NCBI GenBank assembly: GCA_963205315.1
Contig: CAUJIO010000058.1
Location: forward strand, 1 to 64,000
DNA from: Pseudomonadota bacterium
GTDB taxonomy: Bacteria; Pseudomonadota; Alphaproteobacteria; Rhizobiales; Aestuariivirgaceae
Reading direction: 5' to 3'
Length of the DNA: 64,000 bases
The notes under the pieces were generated by a model. That model was not told where the DNA came from. It ran no database searches and saw only the letters and a list, made by a program, of their open reading frames with translations. The number at the start of each line of letters is the position of its first letter. Positions within the stretch are counted from its first letter, which is position 1. The position numbers and the translations under genes are program-made. Of the stretch, positions 29,236 through 38,066 are shown one piece after another.

Positions 29236-30222
29236 ATGTCCGCACAACCAAAGAGGCCAAATGTTCCGTCCCGTGAACTTCTGGAAAAACTCTTCAGGAC
29301 GGCCTACAAGATCAGGGTTTTCGAGACCGAGGGCATCAAGCTCTACCGTCAGGGCCTGATCCGCGGCTATTTCCATCCCTATCTCGGACAGGAGGGAATC
29401 GCCACCGGCGTGTGCGCCGCTCTGCAAGAGGGCGATTACATCGCTTCGACACACCGCGGCCACGGTCACTGCATCGCGTGGGGCGCCGACGTGAAGAAAA
29501 TGGTCGCCGAACTTCTGCAGAAGGAGACGGGCTATTGCCGCGGTTACGGCGGCTCCATGCATATCGCTGACATCAGCAACGGCAATCTGGGCGCAAATGG
29601 TATCGTCGGCGCCGGCACACCGCTGGGTGTGGGTGCAGCGCTGGCGGCGCAGATCAAGGGTTCGGATGCGGTCACTGTAACATTCTCCACCGATGGTGCC
29701 TCCAACAACGGTACCTTCATGGAATCGCTCAACCTCGCAGCCATCTGGAATCTCGCCTTCGTGCTGGTCATCGAGAACAACCAGTATGCGGTTTCGACCA
29801 CCATCGAAGAATCGACGCGCGAGCCGGATCTTTACAAGCGCGGCCTCGGCATCGGCGTTGAAAGCCATCAGGTGGACGGCAACGATCCGCTCGCGGTCTA
29901 TGAGATGACGCAGGACGCCGTCGCCAAGTGCAGGGCCGGCAAGGGGCCGATCCTGATCGAGGCCAAGACCTTCCGCCACATGGGCCATCATGTGAACGAT
30001 CCGGGTAAGTACATGCCGGCTGACAAGCTTGCTTACTACAAGGCCCGCGATCCAGTTGACCGGGCGCGCAACAACCTCACGGAAATGTCAGGCATCGACG
30101 CGGCGCAGATCGAGGCCATCGAAAGCGAAATCCGCAAGGAATTCGAGGATGCCGTCGAGTTTTCGCGTAACAGCCGCGAGATCACCATCGCAGAATTTGA
30201 AGCCTTCACCGCCGACTATTGA
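29236..30222 (+). CDS. TPP-dependent acetoin/2-oxoacid dehydrogenase E1 alpha subunit
   Basis: A 328-residue E1-alpha of the pyruvate/acetoin dehydrogenase family. It has YHPYLGQEGIATG-like FHPYLGQEGIATG near residue 55, STHRGHGHCIAWG, the phosphate-binding GGSMHIADISNGNLGANGIV and the thiamine-diphosphate region TDGASNNGTFMESLN with ENNQYA. The GHGHC and GGSMH arrangement resembles AcoA of acetoin systems rather than pyruvate dehydrogenase. It heads an operon with E1-beta, a transaldolase-family gene and a lipoyl-hydrolase E2. No E3 gene is present in the window. Confidence 0.88.
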   Translation: MSAQPKRPNVPSRELLEKLFRTAYKIRVFETEGIKLYRQGLIRGYFHPYLGQEGIATGVCAALQEGDYIASTHRGHGHCIAWGADVKKMVAELLQKETGYCRGYGGSMHIADISNGNLGANGIVGAGTPLGVGAALAAQIKGSDAVTVTFSTDGASNNGTFMESLNLAAIWNLAFVLVIENNQYAVSTTIEESTREPDLYKRGLGIGVESHQVDGNDPLAVYEMTQDAVAKCRAGKGPILIEAKTFRHMGHHVNDPGKYMPADKLAYYKARDPVDRARNNLTEMSGIDAAQIEAIESEIRKEFEDAVEFSRNSREITIAEFEAFTADY

Positions 30223-30245
30223 GCCCGGTTGAGAGAGATCAGCAA

Positions 30246-31250
30246 ATGACCAGAGAAATCATGTACCGCGATGCGCTTCGGGAAGCGATCGACGAGGAAA
30301 TGGCCCGCGACAAGACGGTCTTCATCATCGGCGAAGGCATTGCTGAACGCGGCGGCTCCTACAAGGTCACCGAAGGGCTGTTGGCGAAATATGGCCCGAA
30401 GCGGGTCCGCGATACGCCAATTGCCGAAGCAGGCATGATCGGCGTCGGCGTCGGTGCTGCCATCGCGGGTGCACGGCCGATCGTTGAAATTCTTTACGTC
30501 GACTTCGCCATGCTCGGCATGGACATGCTGGTCAACCAGGCCGCCAAGTTCCGGCTGATGACCGGCGGAGACGGCCGCGTGCCTTTCGTGATGCGCACGC
30601 AGGGCGGAACCGGCGGCGGTGTGGCGGCACAGCATTCGCAGAGCCTCGAAGCGCTGTTCTATCATATTCCGGGTCTCAAGGTCGTCATGCCCTCGGTGCC
30701 CGCAGATGCCAAGGGCCTGCTGAAATATGCATTGCGCCAATCGGACCCGGTCATGTTCCTCGAACACAAGCATCTCTACATGACCAAGGGTCTGGTGCCG
30801 GAGGGCGAGCACATCATCGAGTTCGGCAAGGCCGACATCAAGCGTCCCGGCAAGGATGTGACCATCATCGCCTGGTCCAACATGATACCGCGGGCCCTTG
30901 AGGCCGCCGCCAAGCTGGCGGAAGAGGGCATTGATGCCGAAGTACTCGATCCCCGCACCTTGGTGCCGCTCGACAAAGAAGCGATCCTGACCTCGGTTGC
31001 GAAGACCAATCGCGTGGTGATCGTGCAGGAAGCCGTCCGCCGGGGAGGCGTGGCGTCCGACATCGCATCGATCATCCAGGAAGAAGCCTTCTATCAGCTT
31101 GATGCACCGATCGAGATTGTTGCGGGCCTCAACATTCCTGTGCCGTTCAATCTTGAGCTCGAAAAGGCCAGTGTGCCGCAGGTGCCGGGCATCATGGCGG
31201 CCGTCAGGCGCTCGCTGCACCTGGCGCCCGCCGCCATCGCCGCACAGTAG
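30246..31250 (+). CDS. TPP-dependent acetoin/2-oxoacid dehydrogenase E1 beta subunit
   Basis: A 334-residue E1-beta with the transketolase-like central and C-terminal domains. YRDALREAIDEEM is at the start, then IGEGIAERGGSYKVTEGLL, DTPIAEAGMIGVGVGAA, and QGGTGGGVAAQHSQSLEA. These match AcoB/PdhB. The frame is open from 30219, overlapping the E1-alpha stop, but ATG 30246 (MTREIMYRD) has GAGAGAGATCAG upstream and is the family start. It forms the alpha2beta2 heterotetramer with the upstream product. Confidence 0.88.
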   Translation: MTREIMYRDALREAIDEEMARDKTVFIIGEGIAERGGSYKVTEGLLAKYGPKRVRDTPIAEAGMIGVGVGAAIAGARPIVEILYVDFAMLGMDMLVNQAAKFRLMTGGDGRVPFVMRTQGGTGGGVAAQHSQSLEALFYHIPGLKVVMPSVPADAKGLLKYALRQSDPVMFLEHKHLYMTKGLVPEGEHIIEFGKADIKRPGKDVTIIAWSNMIPRALEAAAKLAEEGIDAEVLDPRTLVPLDKEAILTSVAKTNRVVIVQEAVRRGGVASDIASIIQEEAFYQLDAPIEIVAGLNIPVPFNLELEKASVPQVPGIMAAVRRSLHLAPAAIAAQ

Positions 31251-31283
31251 TCACGTCATCCGATAGGCAGCTGGAACAAAACA

Positions 31284-32504
31284 ATGACGATGCATGTGCT
31301 CGAGAAGCTCGCGGCGACCAATCCGGAATGTGAAATCTGGTGGGATTCCTCGCCCCTGGTCTATGCCGGATGGAAGGCTTCCGTCCTCAGGAACGCGCCG
31401 GCCGGAAAGTCATCGGAATGGCGGGACCAGCTGACGCGGCTCTTCGACGAGACCGAAGTCCGGAACTCCGGGCAGATGGGCTTTCGGGGGGTGACCACCA
31501 ATCCGCCGCTGTCACTCCAGGCCATCCAAGCCGATCCCGCGTTCTGGGCCGACGAAATCCGCAAGATCGCGTTGGGCCACGATGCGGATGATATCGAGGG
31601 CATCTACTGGGAGATCTACCTTGACGTGGTGCGCCGCGGCGCGGCCATGATCTCAAAAGCCTATGAGGTATCCGGCGGCAAATATGGATTTGTCTCGGGG
31701 CAGGTCGATCCGCGCTTCGTGACGGATGGCGAACGCATGTTGCGGCAGGGGCTTGAGCTTGCAGCGATCGCGCCAAACGTCATGGTGAAGATTCCGGGCT
31801 CGATGGAAGGCTATCAGGTCATCGAGGAGCTTACGGCACGGGGCATTTCGACCAACAATACGACGTCGTTCACTGTGCCGCAGTATGTTGCCTGCATGGA
31901 CGCGGTGTCGCGCGGGTTGGCGCGGGCGAAGGCCAATGGCGTCGACCTGTCGGCATGGCGCTCGGTCATCACGCATATGTCGGCACGTCTCGGCAATGTC
32001 GGCGATCTCAAGGCTCAGGCAGAGGCTCGCGGCATTGCGTTGACGCCTGAAGATATTCTTCACGGCGAGCTGGCGGTGATGAAACGCGCCTATTGGCTGG
32101 GCCAGCACAACAAACACCCGAGCAAGATGCTGCAGTGTTCGATGCGGGTGAGCGATGCGGGCCCTGGAGGCACGGCGTCCAGCTGGCACATTTCCAAGCT
32201 GGCTGGTGGCGATTTTGTCTATACCTGTCCGCCGAGCTACATTGCGCAACTGATGCAGGCCGAGGACCGGTTGCCGGCGTTTGATGCGGAAGCCATCAGC
32301 GAGGAAGCGCCCGCAGCTTCAATCGACAAGCTGATGCGCATTCCGTATTTCCGCCAGGCCTATGAGCCGGACGGCATGAAGCCGGAAGAATTTTCGCGCT
32401 TCGGCGCCTTCGTGACCACAGCTGCCGAGTTTGCCGGCGCAACCCGCAAGACAGTCGATTTCGTGGCGCAGTCGGTGGAAGCCGCGCAGCGCCTGGTGGC
32501 CTGA
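31284..32504 (+). CDS. Divergent transaldolase-family protein with aldolase-type active site
   Basis: A 406-residue transaldolase-fold protein. Conserved features are Asp21 in WWDSS, GVTTNPPLS at 69-77, the Schiff-base Lys169 in MVKIPGS, and Asn191/Thr193 in GISTNNTTSF. The position of the transaldolase catalytic Glu (motif VxxEVDxR) is Gln140 in VSGQVDPR. In fructose-6-phosphate aldolase the same site is Gln, and the swap favours aldol cleavage over transfer. About 90 extra C-terminal residues carry no recognised domain. It is inserted between the E1-beta and E2 genes, so it may generate or use the substrate of that dehydrogenase. Confidence 0.75.
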   Translation: MTMHVLEKLAATNPECEIWWDSSPLVYAGWKASVLRNAPAGKSSEWRDQLTRLFDETEVRNSGQMGFRGVTTNPPLSLQAIQADPAFWADEIRKIALGHDADDIEGIYWEIYLDVVRRGAAMISKAYEVSGGKYGFVSGQVDPRFVTDGERMLRQGLELAAIAPNVMVKIPGSMEGYQVIEELTARGISTNNTTSFTVPQYVACMDAVSRGLARAKANGVDLSAWRSVITHMSARLGNVGDLKAQAEARGIALTPEDILHGELAVMKRAYWLGQHNKHPSKMLQCSMRVSDAGPGGTASSWHISKLAGGDFVYTCPPSYIAQLMQAEDRLPAFDAEAISEEAPAASIDKLMRIPYFRQAYEPDGMKPEEFSRFGAFVTTAAEFAGATRKTVDFVAQSVEAAQRLVA

Positions 32505-32517
32505 GAGAGGAACAGAC

Positions 32518-33771
32518 ATGGCACGTCCCATACTCATGCCGCAGGTCGGGCAGGATCTGACCGAGGGCAAGATCGTCGCGCTGCGCGTCAAGGTCGGCGA
32601 CAAAGTGAAGAAGGGCGACATCGTCGCCGATGTCGAGTCCGAAAAGGCGACCTTCGAGGTCGAGGCCTTCGAGACCGGAACGATTCTTGAGGTGCGGCAC
32701 AAGGTCGGTGACACGGCCACGGTGCTGCAGCCGTTGATGCTGGTTGGCGAAGAGGGCGAGGTGATTGCCTCGGCGAATGCCGGCACCGCGCCTGCGGCCT
32801 CCGCTGTTCCTCTTGCAGCCGCCCAGCAGCCGACCATCGTTCGGCAATCGCAGGGCAAAGCCGGATCGTCGCCGCTGGCGCGCAGGCTGGCCGGTGAAGC
32901 GGGTGTGGATATCGCTGGCATCGCCGGGTCTGGTCCCGGCGGGGCGGTGGTCAAGAAGGATGTCGAGGCCATGCGGCGTAGCGCTCCCGCGGTGACAACA
33001 CCGCCGGCAGCAAGCGGGGCATTGCGGACGCTTCAGGCCGGCACCGGTGATCCCGTGGTCTTCGTTCATGGCTTTGGTGCCGACCTCTCGGCCTGGCGTC
33101 CATTTGTGCTGCATCTGGGGATCAAGAATCCGGTGCTGGCCTTCGATCTTGCGGCGCATGGCGCCAATGCCGACGTTCAGGCTGATGGCTTTGATGCGCT
33201 CACTGGCATGGCGCGCGGCTTGATCGCGCAAGCCGGGGTCACGCGCCTGCATCTGGTGGGGCACTCGCTGGGTGCGGCAGTCGCGGCCAGCCTCGCTGGC
33301 GGTGGTGATCTCGATGTGCGGTCGCTGTCGCTCATTTCGCCCGCAGGCCTTGGTCCCAAGGTCAATGGCGATTTCGTCTCGGGCTTCCTGTCGTCGACTT
33401 CCGAGGCTGCGCTCAATGTCTGGCTCGGGCTGCTGGTGCACAATCCGGCGCAGCTGCCTGGGGCGCTGGTGCGAGCGACCATGGCGGCGCGCGAGGGGTC
33501 GATGCTGGCCGACAGCCAGAGGCGTCTGGCGTCTGGCGTCTTCTCCGGCAACACGCAGCTGTTTTCGATCCGCGATGCGCTGCAGCGCTTTTCGGGCCCA
33601 ACCCGCGTCATCGTGGGACAGGAGGATCGAATCATTCCCGCGGAATATGCGCGGACCGTTCCAGGCCAGGTGGCTGTGCATGTTCTGGCGCAAACCGGGC
33701 ATCTGCCGCAGCTCGAAGCGGCGCAACTTGTGGCGCGGCTCGTTACAGAAACCGTTCGAAGCGCCGGCTAG
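32518..33771 (+). CDS. Acetoin-dehydrogenase-type E2: lipoyl, E3-binding and alpha/beta-hydrolase domains
   Basis: A 417-residue protein of the AcoC type. A lipoyl domain (1-77) has the modifiable Lys43 in ESEKATFEV. A peripheral subunit-binding domain (about 116-152, SSPLARRLAGEAGVDIAGI) recruits E3. An alpha/beta-hydrolase replaces the usual acyltransferase, with nucleophile Ser250 in GHSLGAA, an acidic residue in GQEDRIIP and His in TGHLPQLE. It would take the acyl group from E1 and pass it to CoA. ATG 32518 is preferred over the upstream open frame and has GAGAGAGGAACAG. Confidence 0.88.
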   Translation: MARPILMPQVGQDLTEGKIVALRVKVGDKVKKGDIVADVESEKATFEVEAFETGTILEVRHKVGDTATVLQPLMLVGEEGEVIASANAGTAPAASAVPLAAAQQPTIVRQSQGKAGSSPLARRLAGEAGVDIAGIAGSGPGGAVVKKDVEAMRRSAPAVTTPPAASGALRTLQAGTGDPVVFVHGFGADLSAWRPFVLHLGIKNPVLAFDLAAHGANADVQADGFDALTGMARGLIAQAGVTRLHLVGHSLGAAVAASLAGGGDLDVRSLSLISPAGLGPKVNGDFVSGFLSSTSEAALNVWLGLLVHNPAQLPGALVRATMAAREGSMLADSQRRLASGVFSGNTQLFSIRDALQRFSGPTRVIVGQEDRIIPAEYARTVPGQVAVHVLAQTGHLPQLEAAQLVARLVTETVRSAG

Positions 33772-33791
33772 CCCGGTGTTTCACCTCCAGG

Positions 33792-33825
33792 CCGGGCCAG
33801 CATTGCTCCCTGTATGCTGGCCCGG
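33792..33825 (+). terminator. Strong hairpin after the E2 gene, no T tract
   Basis: CCGGGCCAGCAT (33792-33803), a 10-base loop and ATGCTGGCCCGG (33814-33825) form a perfect 12-bp stem. No T run follows, so it may be a mRNA-stabilising or attenuating hairpin rather than a true terminator. Confidence 0.5.
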
Positions 33826-33932
33826 TGCTGCGGCCCAGCCGTCAGTTCGACCTCGGTGTCTCTGGAGGTTGCCGTTGCCGGGCTGCTATGCTTGAAGCCT
33901 CACAGACAGACCAACTCCAAAGGACACGATCG

Positions 33933-34610
33933 ATGGCCGGCACACTCCTGTTCGACCTGGATGGTACGCTGGTCGACAGCGCAGGTGATCTCGCGGGCTC
34001 GCTCGATACGCTGATGCAGGAGAAGGGCAAGGCGCCGATCGGCATCGACATCGGGCGGCAGCTCATCGGCCACGGCATTGCCAATCTGGTGCGCAGTGCC
34101 CTGAAACTGCGGGGTGCGCGCGATGGCGAGGAAGACAGCCCCGCCGACTTGAAGCGCTTCATGGAAATCTATGGTGCAAGGCTGACGCAGACGACGCGCC
34201 CCTATCCAAACGTGATGGCGACCTTGCAACAGCTGGCGGCAGAGGGCTGGACCATGGCAGTGTGCACCAACAAGCGCGAGCTTTTCGCCAGAGCCATCGT
34301 CGATGATCTCGGCATGTCGAAGTTCTTTCCCGTTGTTTCCGGGCCCGATACGTTTGGGGTAGGCAAGCCCGACCCGCGCCATCTCCTCGAGGCGGCGAAG
34401 GCTGCCGGCGGTGGGGAACCTGTGCTTTTCGTGGGCGATTCCGAAGTCGATGTCGCCGCCGCCAAGGCAGCCCAAATGCCGGTCATCGCACTGAGCTACG
34501 GTTACTCGAAATTGCCGCTTGCAAGTCTCTCGCCCGATGCGATCGTCGACCACTTCAATCAGGTTCCGGCAGCCATCCGCAACGTCCTCAACAAGCTGTC
34601 CCGGACCTAG
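33933..34610 (+). CDS. HAD phosphatase, phosphoglycolate-phosphatase-like
   Basis: A 225-residue HAD hydrolase of the Gph/CbbZ type. Motif I is FDLDGTLVDSAGD (6-18), motif II CTNKRELFA, and motif III/IV GKPDPRHLL and FVGDSEVDVAAA. It removes phosphate from 2-phosphoglycolate or a sugar phosphate. ATG 33933 (MAGTLLF) has AAAGGACACG upstream; the frame is open from 33825. It sits between the E2 gene and the EryC-like isomerase gene, 21 bases from the latter, so a pathway role is possible, although housekeeping Gph activity cannot be excluded. Confidence 0.85.
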   Translation: MAGTLLFDLDGTLVDSAGDLAGSLDTLMQEKGKAPIGIDIGRQLIGHGIANLVRSALKLRGARDGEEDSPADLKRFMEIYGARLTQTTRPYPNVMATLQQLAAEGWTMAVCTNKRELFARAIVDDLGMSKFFPVVSGPDTFGVGKPDPRHLLEAAKAAGGGEPVLFVGDSEVDVAAAKAAQMPVIALSYGYSKLPLASLSPDAIVDHFNQVPAAIRNVLNKLSRT

Positions 34611-34631
34611 CCTCGAAAAAGGGATTCCAAA

Positions 34632-35561
34632 ATGCCGCTGCGCCTGTCGCTCAACACCAACCCGCTGGTCAACCGCTTCGCCGATGTCGACGACCTGTGC
34701 GATACGCTGGCGCAGAAGATCCGCATCGGCAACATCCAGCTGGTGCCGGAACTGCTCAATCCATCATGGCCCGCGGCCACCATCAGCAAGCGCGAGCGGC
34801 AATTCCAGAAAGCCTTTGCGCGCAACGGCATCCGCGCCACGTCGATGATGACCAGCACCTACAGCCGGCTCAATCACATGGGGCATCCCGATGCCGACGT
34901 AAGGCGCTACTATGTCGACTGGTTCAAGACGCTGGCCGACATTTCCGGTGCAATCGGTGCCGAGAGCATGGGGTCGCAGTTCGCGATCTTCACCCAGAAG
35001 GACTACAATGACGCGGTCCGCCGCGAGGAATTGATCGAGACGGTGATCGAGTGCTGGCGGGAGGTTGCGGAACACGCCAAGGCGGCCGGATTGAAGTTCA
35101 TTTTCTGGGAACCGATGTCGGTCGGCCGCGAGTTCGGGCATACGATTGCCGAGTGCCGGTCATTCGACAAACGGCTTGAAAGGGCTGGGCTGGCGATTCC
35201 GTTCCGGATGATCGTCGACATCGACCATGGCGACGTGACGTCCACCAACCCGGCAGATACCGATCCATATGCCTGGGCCGCGGCCTTCCCTGTGGAATCG
35301 CCAATCATCCACGTCAAGCAATCCTCCATGAACAAGGGCGGTCACTGGCCCTTCACGGCCCAACACAACAAGGATGGCCGAATCCAGCCGAAGAAGCTTA
35401 TCGACACCGTGAAGGCGGCGGGCGGCGTGAACACCGAGATCTGCATGGAACTGTCCTTCCGCGAGCGGGAGCCGACCGACAGCAATGTCGTCGACATGAT
35501 CCGGGAGTCGGTGGCCTATTGGGAGCCGCATATCGATACCGGCCTGAACGCGCGCCTGTGA
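34632..35561 (+). CDS. EryC-like sugar-phosphate isomerase/epimerase (TIM barrel)
   Basis: A 309-residue xylose-isomerase-like TIM-barrel protein that strongly resembles EryC of Brucella and rhizobia, the isomerase/racemase of tetrulose phosphates in erythritol breakdown. Signature stretches are LSLNTNPLVNRFAD at the start, GRLNHMGHP-like YSRLNHMGHPD, YVDWFKTLADI, FIFWEPMSVGREFGHTIAEC, and DIDHGDVTS. Metal ligands probably include the Glu in WEPMS and the Asp/His of DIDHGD. AAGGGA precedes ATG 34632. Its presence suggests that a C4 polyol such as erythritol, or a close analogue, is degraded by this cluster; other Ery isomerases are not in the window. Confidence 0.82.
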   Translation: MPLRLSLNTNPLVNRFADVDDLCDTLAQKIRIGNIQLVPELLNPSWPAATISKRERQFQKAFARNGIRATSMMTSTYSRLNHMGHPDADVRRYYVDWFKTLADISGAIGAESMGSQFAIFTQKDYNDAVRREELIETVIECWREVAEHAKAAGLKFIFWEPMSVGREFGHTIAECRSFDKRLERAGLAIPFRMIVDIDHGDVTSTNPADTDPYAWAAAFPVESPIIHVKQSSMNKGGHWPFTAQHNKDGRIQPKKLIDTVKAAGGVNTEICMELSFREREPTDSNVVDMIRESVAYWEPHIDTGLNARL

Positions 35562-35590
35562 CATTGCGGCCGGGGGGGCGTTTTATCCCG

Positions 35591-35612
35591 GCATTCGAAC
35601 GAAAACGAATGC
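35591..35612. promoter_or_regulatory. Candidate GlpR operator upstream of glpRDK
   Basis: GCATTCG-AACGAAAA-CGAATGC is a perfect 7-bp inverted repeat with an 8-base spacer, 134 bases before glpR. It contains the CGAA/TTCG units typical of DeoR/GlpR sites and nearly matches the box at 19656-19673. A second TTTCG motif follows at 35619-35623. Confidence 0.65.
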
Positions 35613-35745
35613 TTTATCTTTCGATTTTTGGCGAATTGTCGGCTGCCTCTTGCGGATAGCGAAAGGAAGTGAAATAACGGCTTTCGTGTAGACAACGCGA
35701 CACTCTTGAACGTGTGGCCAGGCTGGCCAAGACCGTGGACTCCAG

Positions 35746-36549
35746 ATGCAGATCGTAAGCCCCCGTCAGCAGCAGATCATGGCACTTGCCCGGCAGACGG
35801 GCAACGTCACCGTGGACGATCTTGCTGTGCGCTTCGATGTGACGCCGCAAACCATCCGCAAGGATCTCAATGAGCTCTGTGACGGCAAGTTGCTGGCTCG
35901 CACCCATGGCGGGGCGATGCTCTCATCGGGCGTCGAGAACGTCGCCTACGAAGCCCGGCGCAATCTTGCGGCAAGCGAGAAAGGCGTGATCGGGCGCCAT
36001 GCGGCGAGTCTCATTCCCAACAACTGTTCGCTGTTCATGAACATCGGCACCACGACGGAAGAAGTGGCCCGGGCACTTGTCGGACATGAAGGTTTGCTGG
36101 TCATCACCAACAACATCCATGTGGCGACGATCCTGATGCCCAGCCCGCGGATCGATGTGATCCTTGCTGGCGGAATGTTGCGCAAGGCCGATGGCGGCAT
36201 CGTTGGCGAAGCGGCCGTCGATTTCATTTCGCAGTTCAAGGTCGATCACGCCGTAATCGGTGCATCCGCACTCGACGAAGACGGCGCCATGCTCGACTTC
36301 GACTATCGCGAAGTGCGTGTGGCCAAAGCCATCATGCAGAATGCCCGCAATGTGATGCTGGTCGCCGATGGTATGAAGTTCACGCGCACCGCGCCGGTGC
36401 GCATCGGCCATCTTTCGGACGTCGATACGTTCGTCACCGACCGCACGCCTCCCGAGCCGATCGTCGAACTGTGCCGCGATAGCGGCGTGCATCTCGAGAT
36501 TGCCGGAGATGGAACTCAAACCGACACCGATATGGATGCAGCCGAATGA
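35746..36549 (+). CDS. glpR: DeoR-family repressor of glycerol metabolism
   Basis: A 267-residue DeoR-type regulator. The N-terminal winged HTH is QQQIMALARQTGNVTVDDLA followed by FDVTPQTIRKDLNELC. A DeoR sensor domain follows with GTTTEEVARAL, AGGMLRKADGGIVG and VADGMKF; the effector is probably glycerol 3-phosphate. It overlaps glpD by four bases and is the first gene of glpR-glpD-glpK. The two CGAA-rich boxes at 35591 and 19656 are likely targets. Confidence 0.92.
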   Translation: MQIVSPRQQQIMALARQTGNVTVDDLAVRFDVTPQTIRKDLNELCDGKLLARTHGGAMLSSGVENVAYEARRNLAASEKGVIGRHAASLIPNNCSLFMNIGTTTEEVARALVGHEGLLVITNNIHVATILMPSPRIDVILAGGMLRKADGGIVGEAAVDFISQFKVDHAVIGASALDEDGAMLDFDYREVRVAKAIMQNARNVMLVADGMKFTRTAPVRIGHLSDVDTFVTDRTPPEPIVELCRDSGVHLEIAGDGTQTDTDMDAAE

Positions 36550-38060
36550 TCTATGACCTCTTCATCATCGGCGGCGGCATCAATGGCTGCGGCATCGCGC
36601 GCGACGCCTCGGGGCGCGGCCTCAAGGTGTTCCTGGCGGAGCAGGGCGATCTTGCCTCCGGCACGTCCTCGGCTTCCACCAAGCTCATTCATGGCGGCCT
36701 GCGCTATCTGGAACACTATGAATTCCGGCTGGTGCGCGAAGCCCTCATCGAGCGCGAAGTGCTGCTGAAGTCGGCCCCCCACATCATCTGGCCCCTGCGC
36801 TTCGTGCTGCCGCACCATCAGGGACTGCGGCCCTGGCCAGTGTTGCGGCTCGGCCTCTTTCTCTATGATCACCTCGGCGGCCGCAAGATTCTGCCGCCGA
36901 CGCGCAGCGTCGATTTCCGCAGCGATGTGGTGGGGCGGCCGCTGAAGGAAGAATTCACCCGCGGCTATGAATATTCCGATTGCTGGGTGGAAGATGCCCG
37001 CATGGTGGTGTTGAACGCCAGGGCGGCCGAGGCCAAAGGCGCACAAATCCGTGTACGGACCAAATGCATTTCAGCGCGCCGCGTCGATGGTGTGTGGGAA
37101 CTGACGATCTCTGCCGAAGGCGGCGCTGAGGAGATAGTGCGGGCCAAGGCGCTGATCAATTCGGCCGGGCCTTGGGTCAGCCAGGTGCTGGGTGCCGTGG
37201 TCGGGCGCAACGATCCCGACAAGATCCGCATGGTCAAGGGCAGCCATCTGGTTGTCGACAAGCTCTATGATCATGACCGCTGCTATATTTTCCAGAATGC
37301 GGACGGGCGCATCTGCTTTGCCATTCCCTACGAGCAAAACTACACGCTTATCGGCACCACCGATCAGGATCATCAGGGTGATCCGGGAGCGCCGAAGATT
37401 TCGGATGCCGAGACGGACTACCTGCTGGGCGCGGTGAGCGAGTATTTCCGGCGGCCGGTGACGCGGGAGAATGTGCGCTGGGCCTATTCCGGCATTCGCC
37501 CGCTTTATGACGACGGGGCCTCAAAGGCGCAGGAGGCGACGCGCGACTATGTGCTGAAGCTCGATCATCCCGAAGGGGGCGCCCCGTTGCTCTCGGTGTT
37601 TGGCGGCAAGATCACCACCTTCCGCAAGCTGGCGGAATCGGCGATGGAGAAGATCGCGCCTTTCTTCCCCGCCATGGGCAAGCCCTGGACATCCACCGCC
37701 TCGATGCCGGGCGGTGATTTTCCGTATACGGAGGTTGAGGCGCGCATTGCGGAACTGTCGCGCAAGTACTCCTTTCTGCGGCCGGGCAACGTGCGCCGCA
37801 TGTTCCGCGCCTATGGCACCGATGCCGAGCAGATCTTCGATGGCGCGCGGTTCGCCGCCGACATGGGCAAGAGTTTCGGGCCGTTGACCGAGCGCGAAGT
37901 GGAGTGGCTCAAAACACGGGAATGGGCGCGAAGCGCTGATGACATTCTCTGGCGGCGCTCGAAGCTCGGTCTCCACATGTCGAAAGACGAACAGGATTTG
38001 CTGCGTCAGCACATGGCGGCCGTACCTGACGCCAAGGACATGACTCTCGCACAGGGATAA
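36546..38060 (+). CDS. glpD: Aerobic glycerol-3-phosphate dehydrogenase
   Basis: A 504-residue FAD enzyme that oxidises sn-glycerol 3-phosphate to dihydroxyacetone phosphate and reduces membrane quinone. The FAD motif YDLFIIGGGINGCGIARDAS is at the N-terminus, followed by LIHGGLRYLEHYEF, GTTDQDHQGDPGAP and a C-terminal FGGKITTFRKLAE. It has the standard GlpD length, unlike the longer paralogue at 16032-17765. It is translationally coupled to glpR, and glpK follows after six bases. Confidence 0.95.
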   Translation: MIYDLFIIGGGINGCGIARDASGRGLKVFLAEQGDLASGTSSASTKLIHGGLRYLEHYEFRLVREALIEREVLLKSAPHIIWPLRFVLPHHQGLRPWPVLRLGLFLYDHLGGRKILPPTRSVDFRSDVVGRPLKEEFTRGYEYSDCWVEDARMVVLNARAAEAKGAQIRVRTKCISARRVDGVWELTISAEGGAEEIVRAKALINSAGPWVSQVLGAVVGRNDPDKIRMVKGSHLVVDKLYDHDRCYIFQNADGRICFAIPYEQNYTLIGTTDQDHQGDPGAPKISDAETDYLLGAVSEYFRRPVTRENVRWAYSGIRPLYDDGASKAQEATRDYVLKLDHPEGGAPLLSVFGGKITTFRKLAESAMEKIAPFFPAMGKPWTSTASMPGGDFPYTEVEARIAELSRKYSFLRPGNVRRMFRAYGTDAEQIFDGARFAADMGKSFGPLTEREVEWLKTREWARSADDILWRRSKLGLHMSKDEQDLLRQHMAAVPDAKDMTLAQG

Positions 38061-38066
38061 ACGGAT

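Noticed and set aside
35569-35592. GCCGGG/CCCGGC hairpin after the EryC-like gene as a terminator
   Set aside because: Only 6 bp with a 12-base loop, the T run lies in the loop, and it overlaps the candidate GlpR operator.
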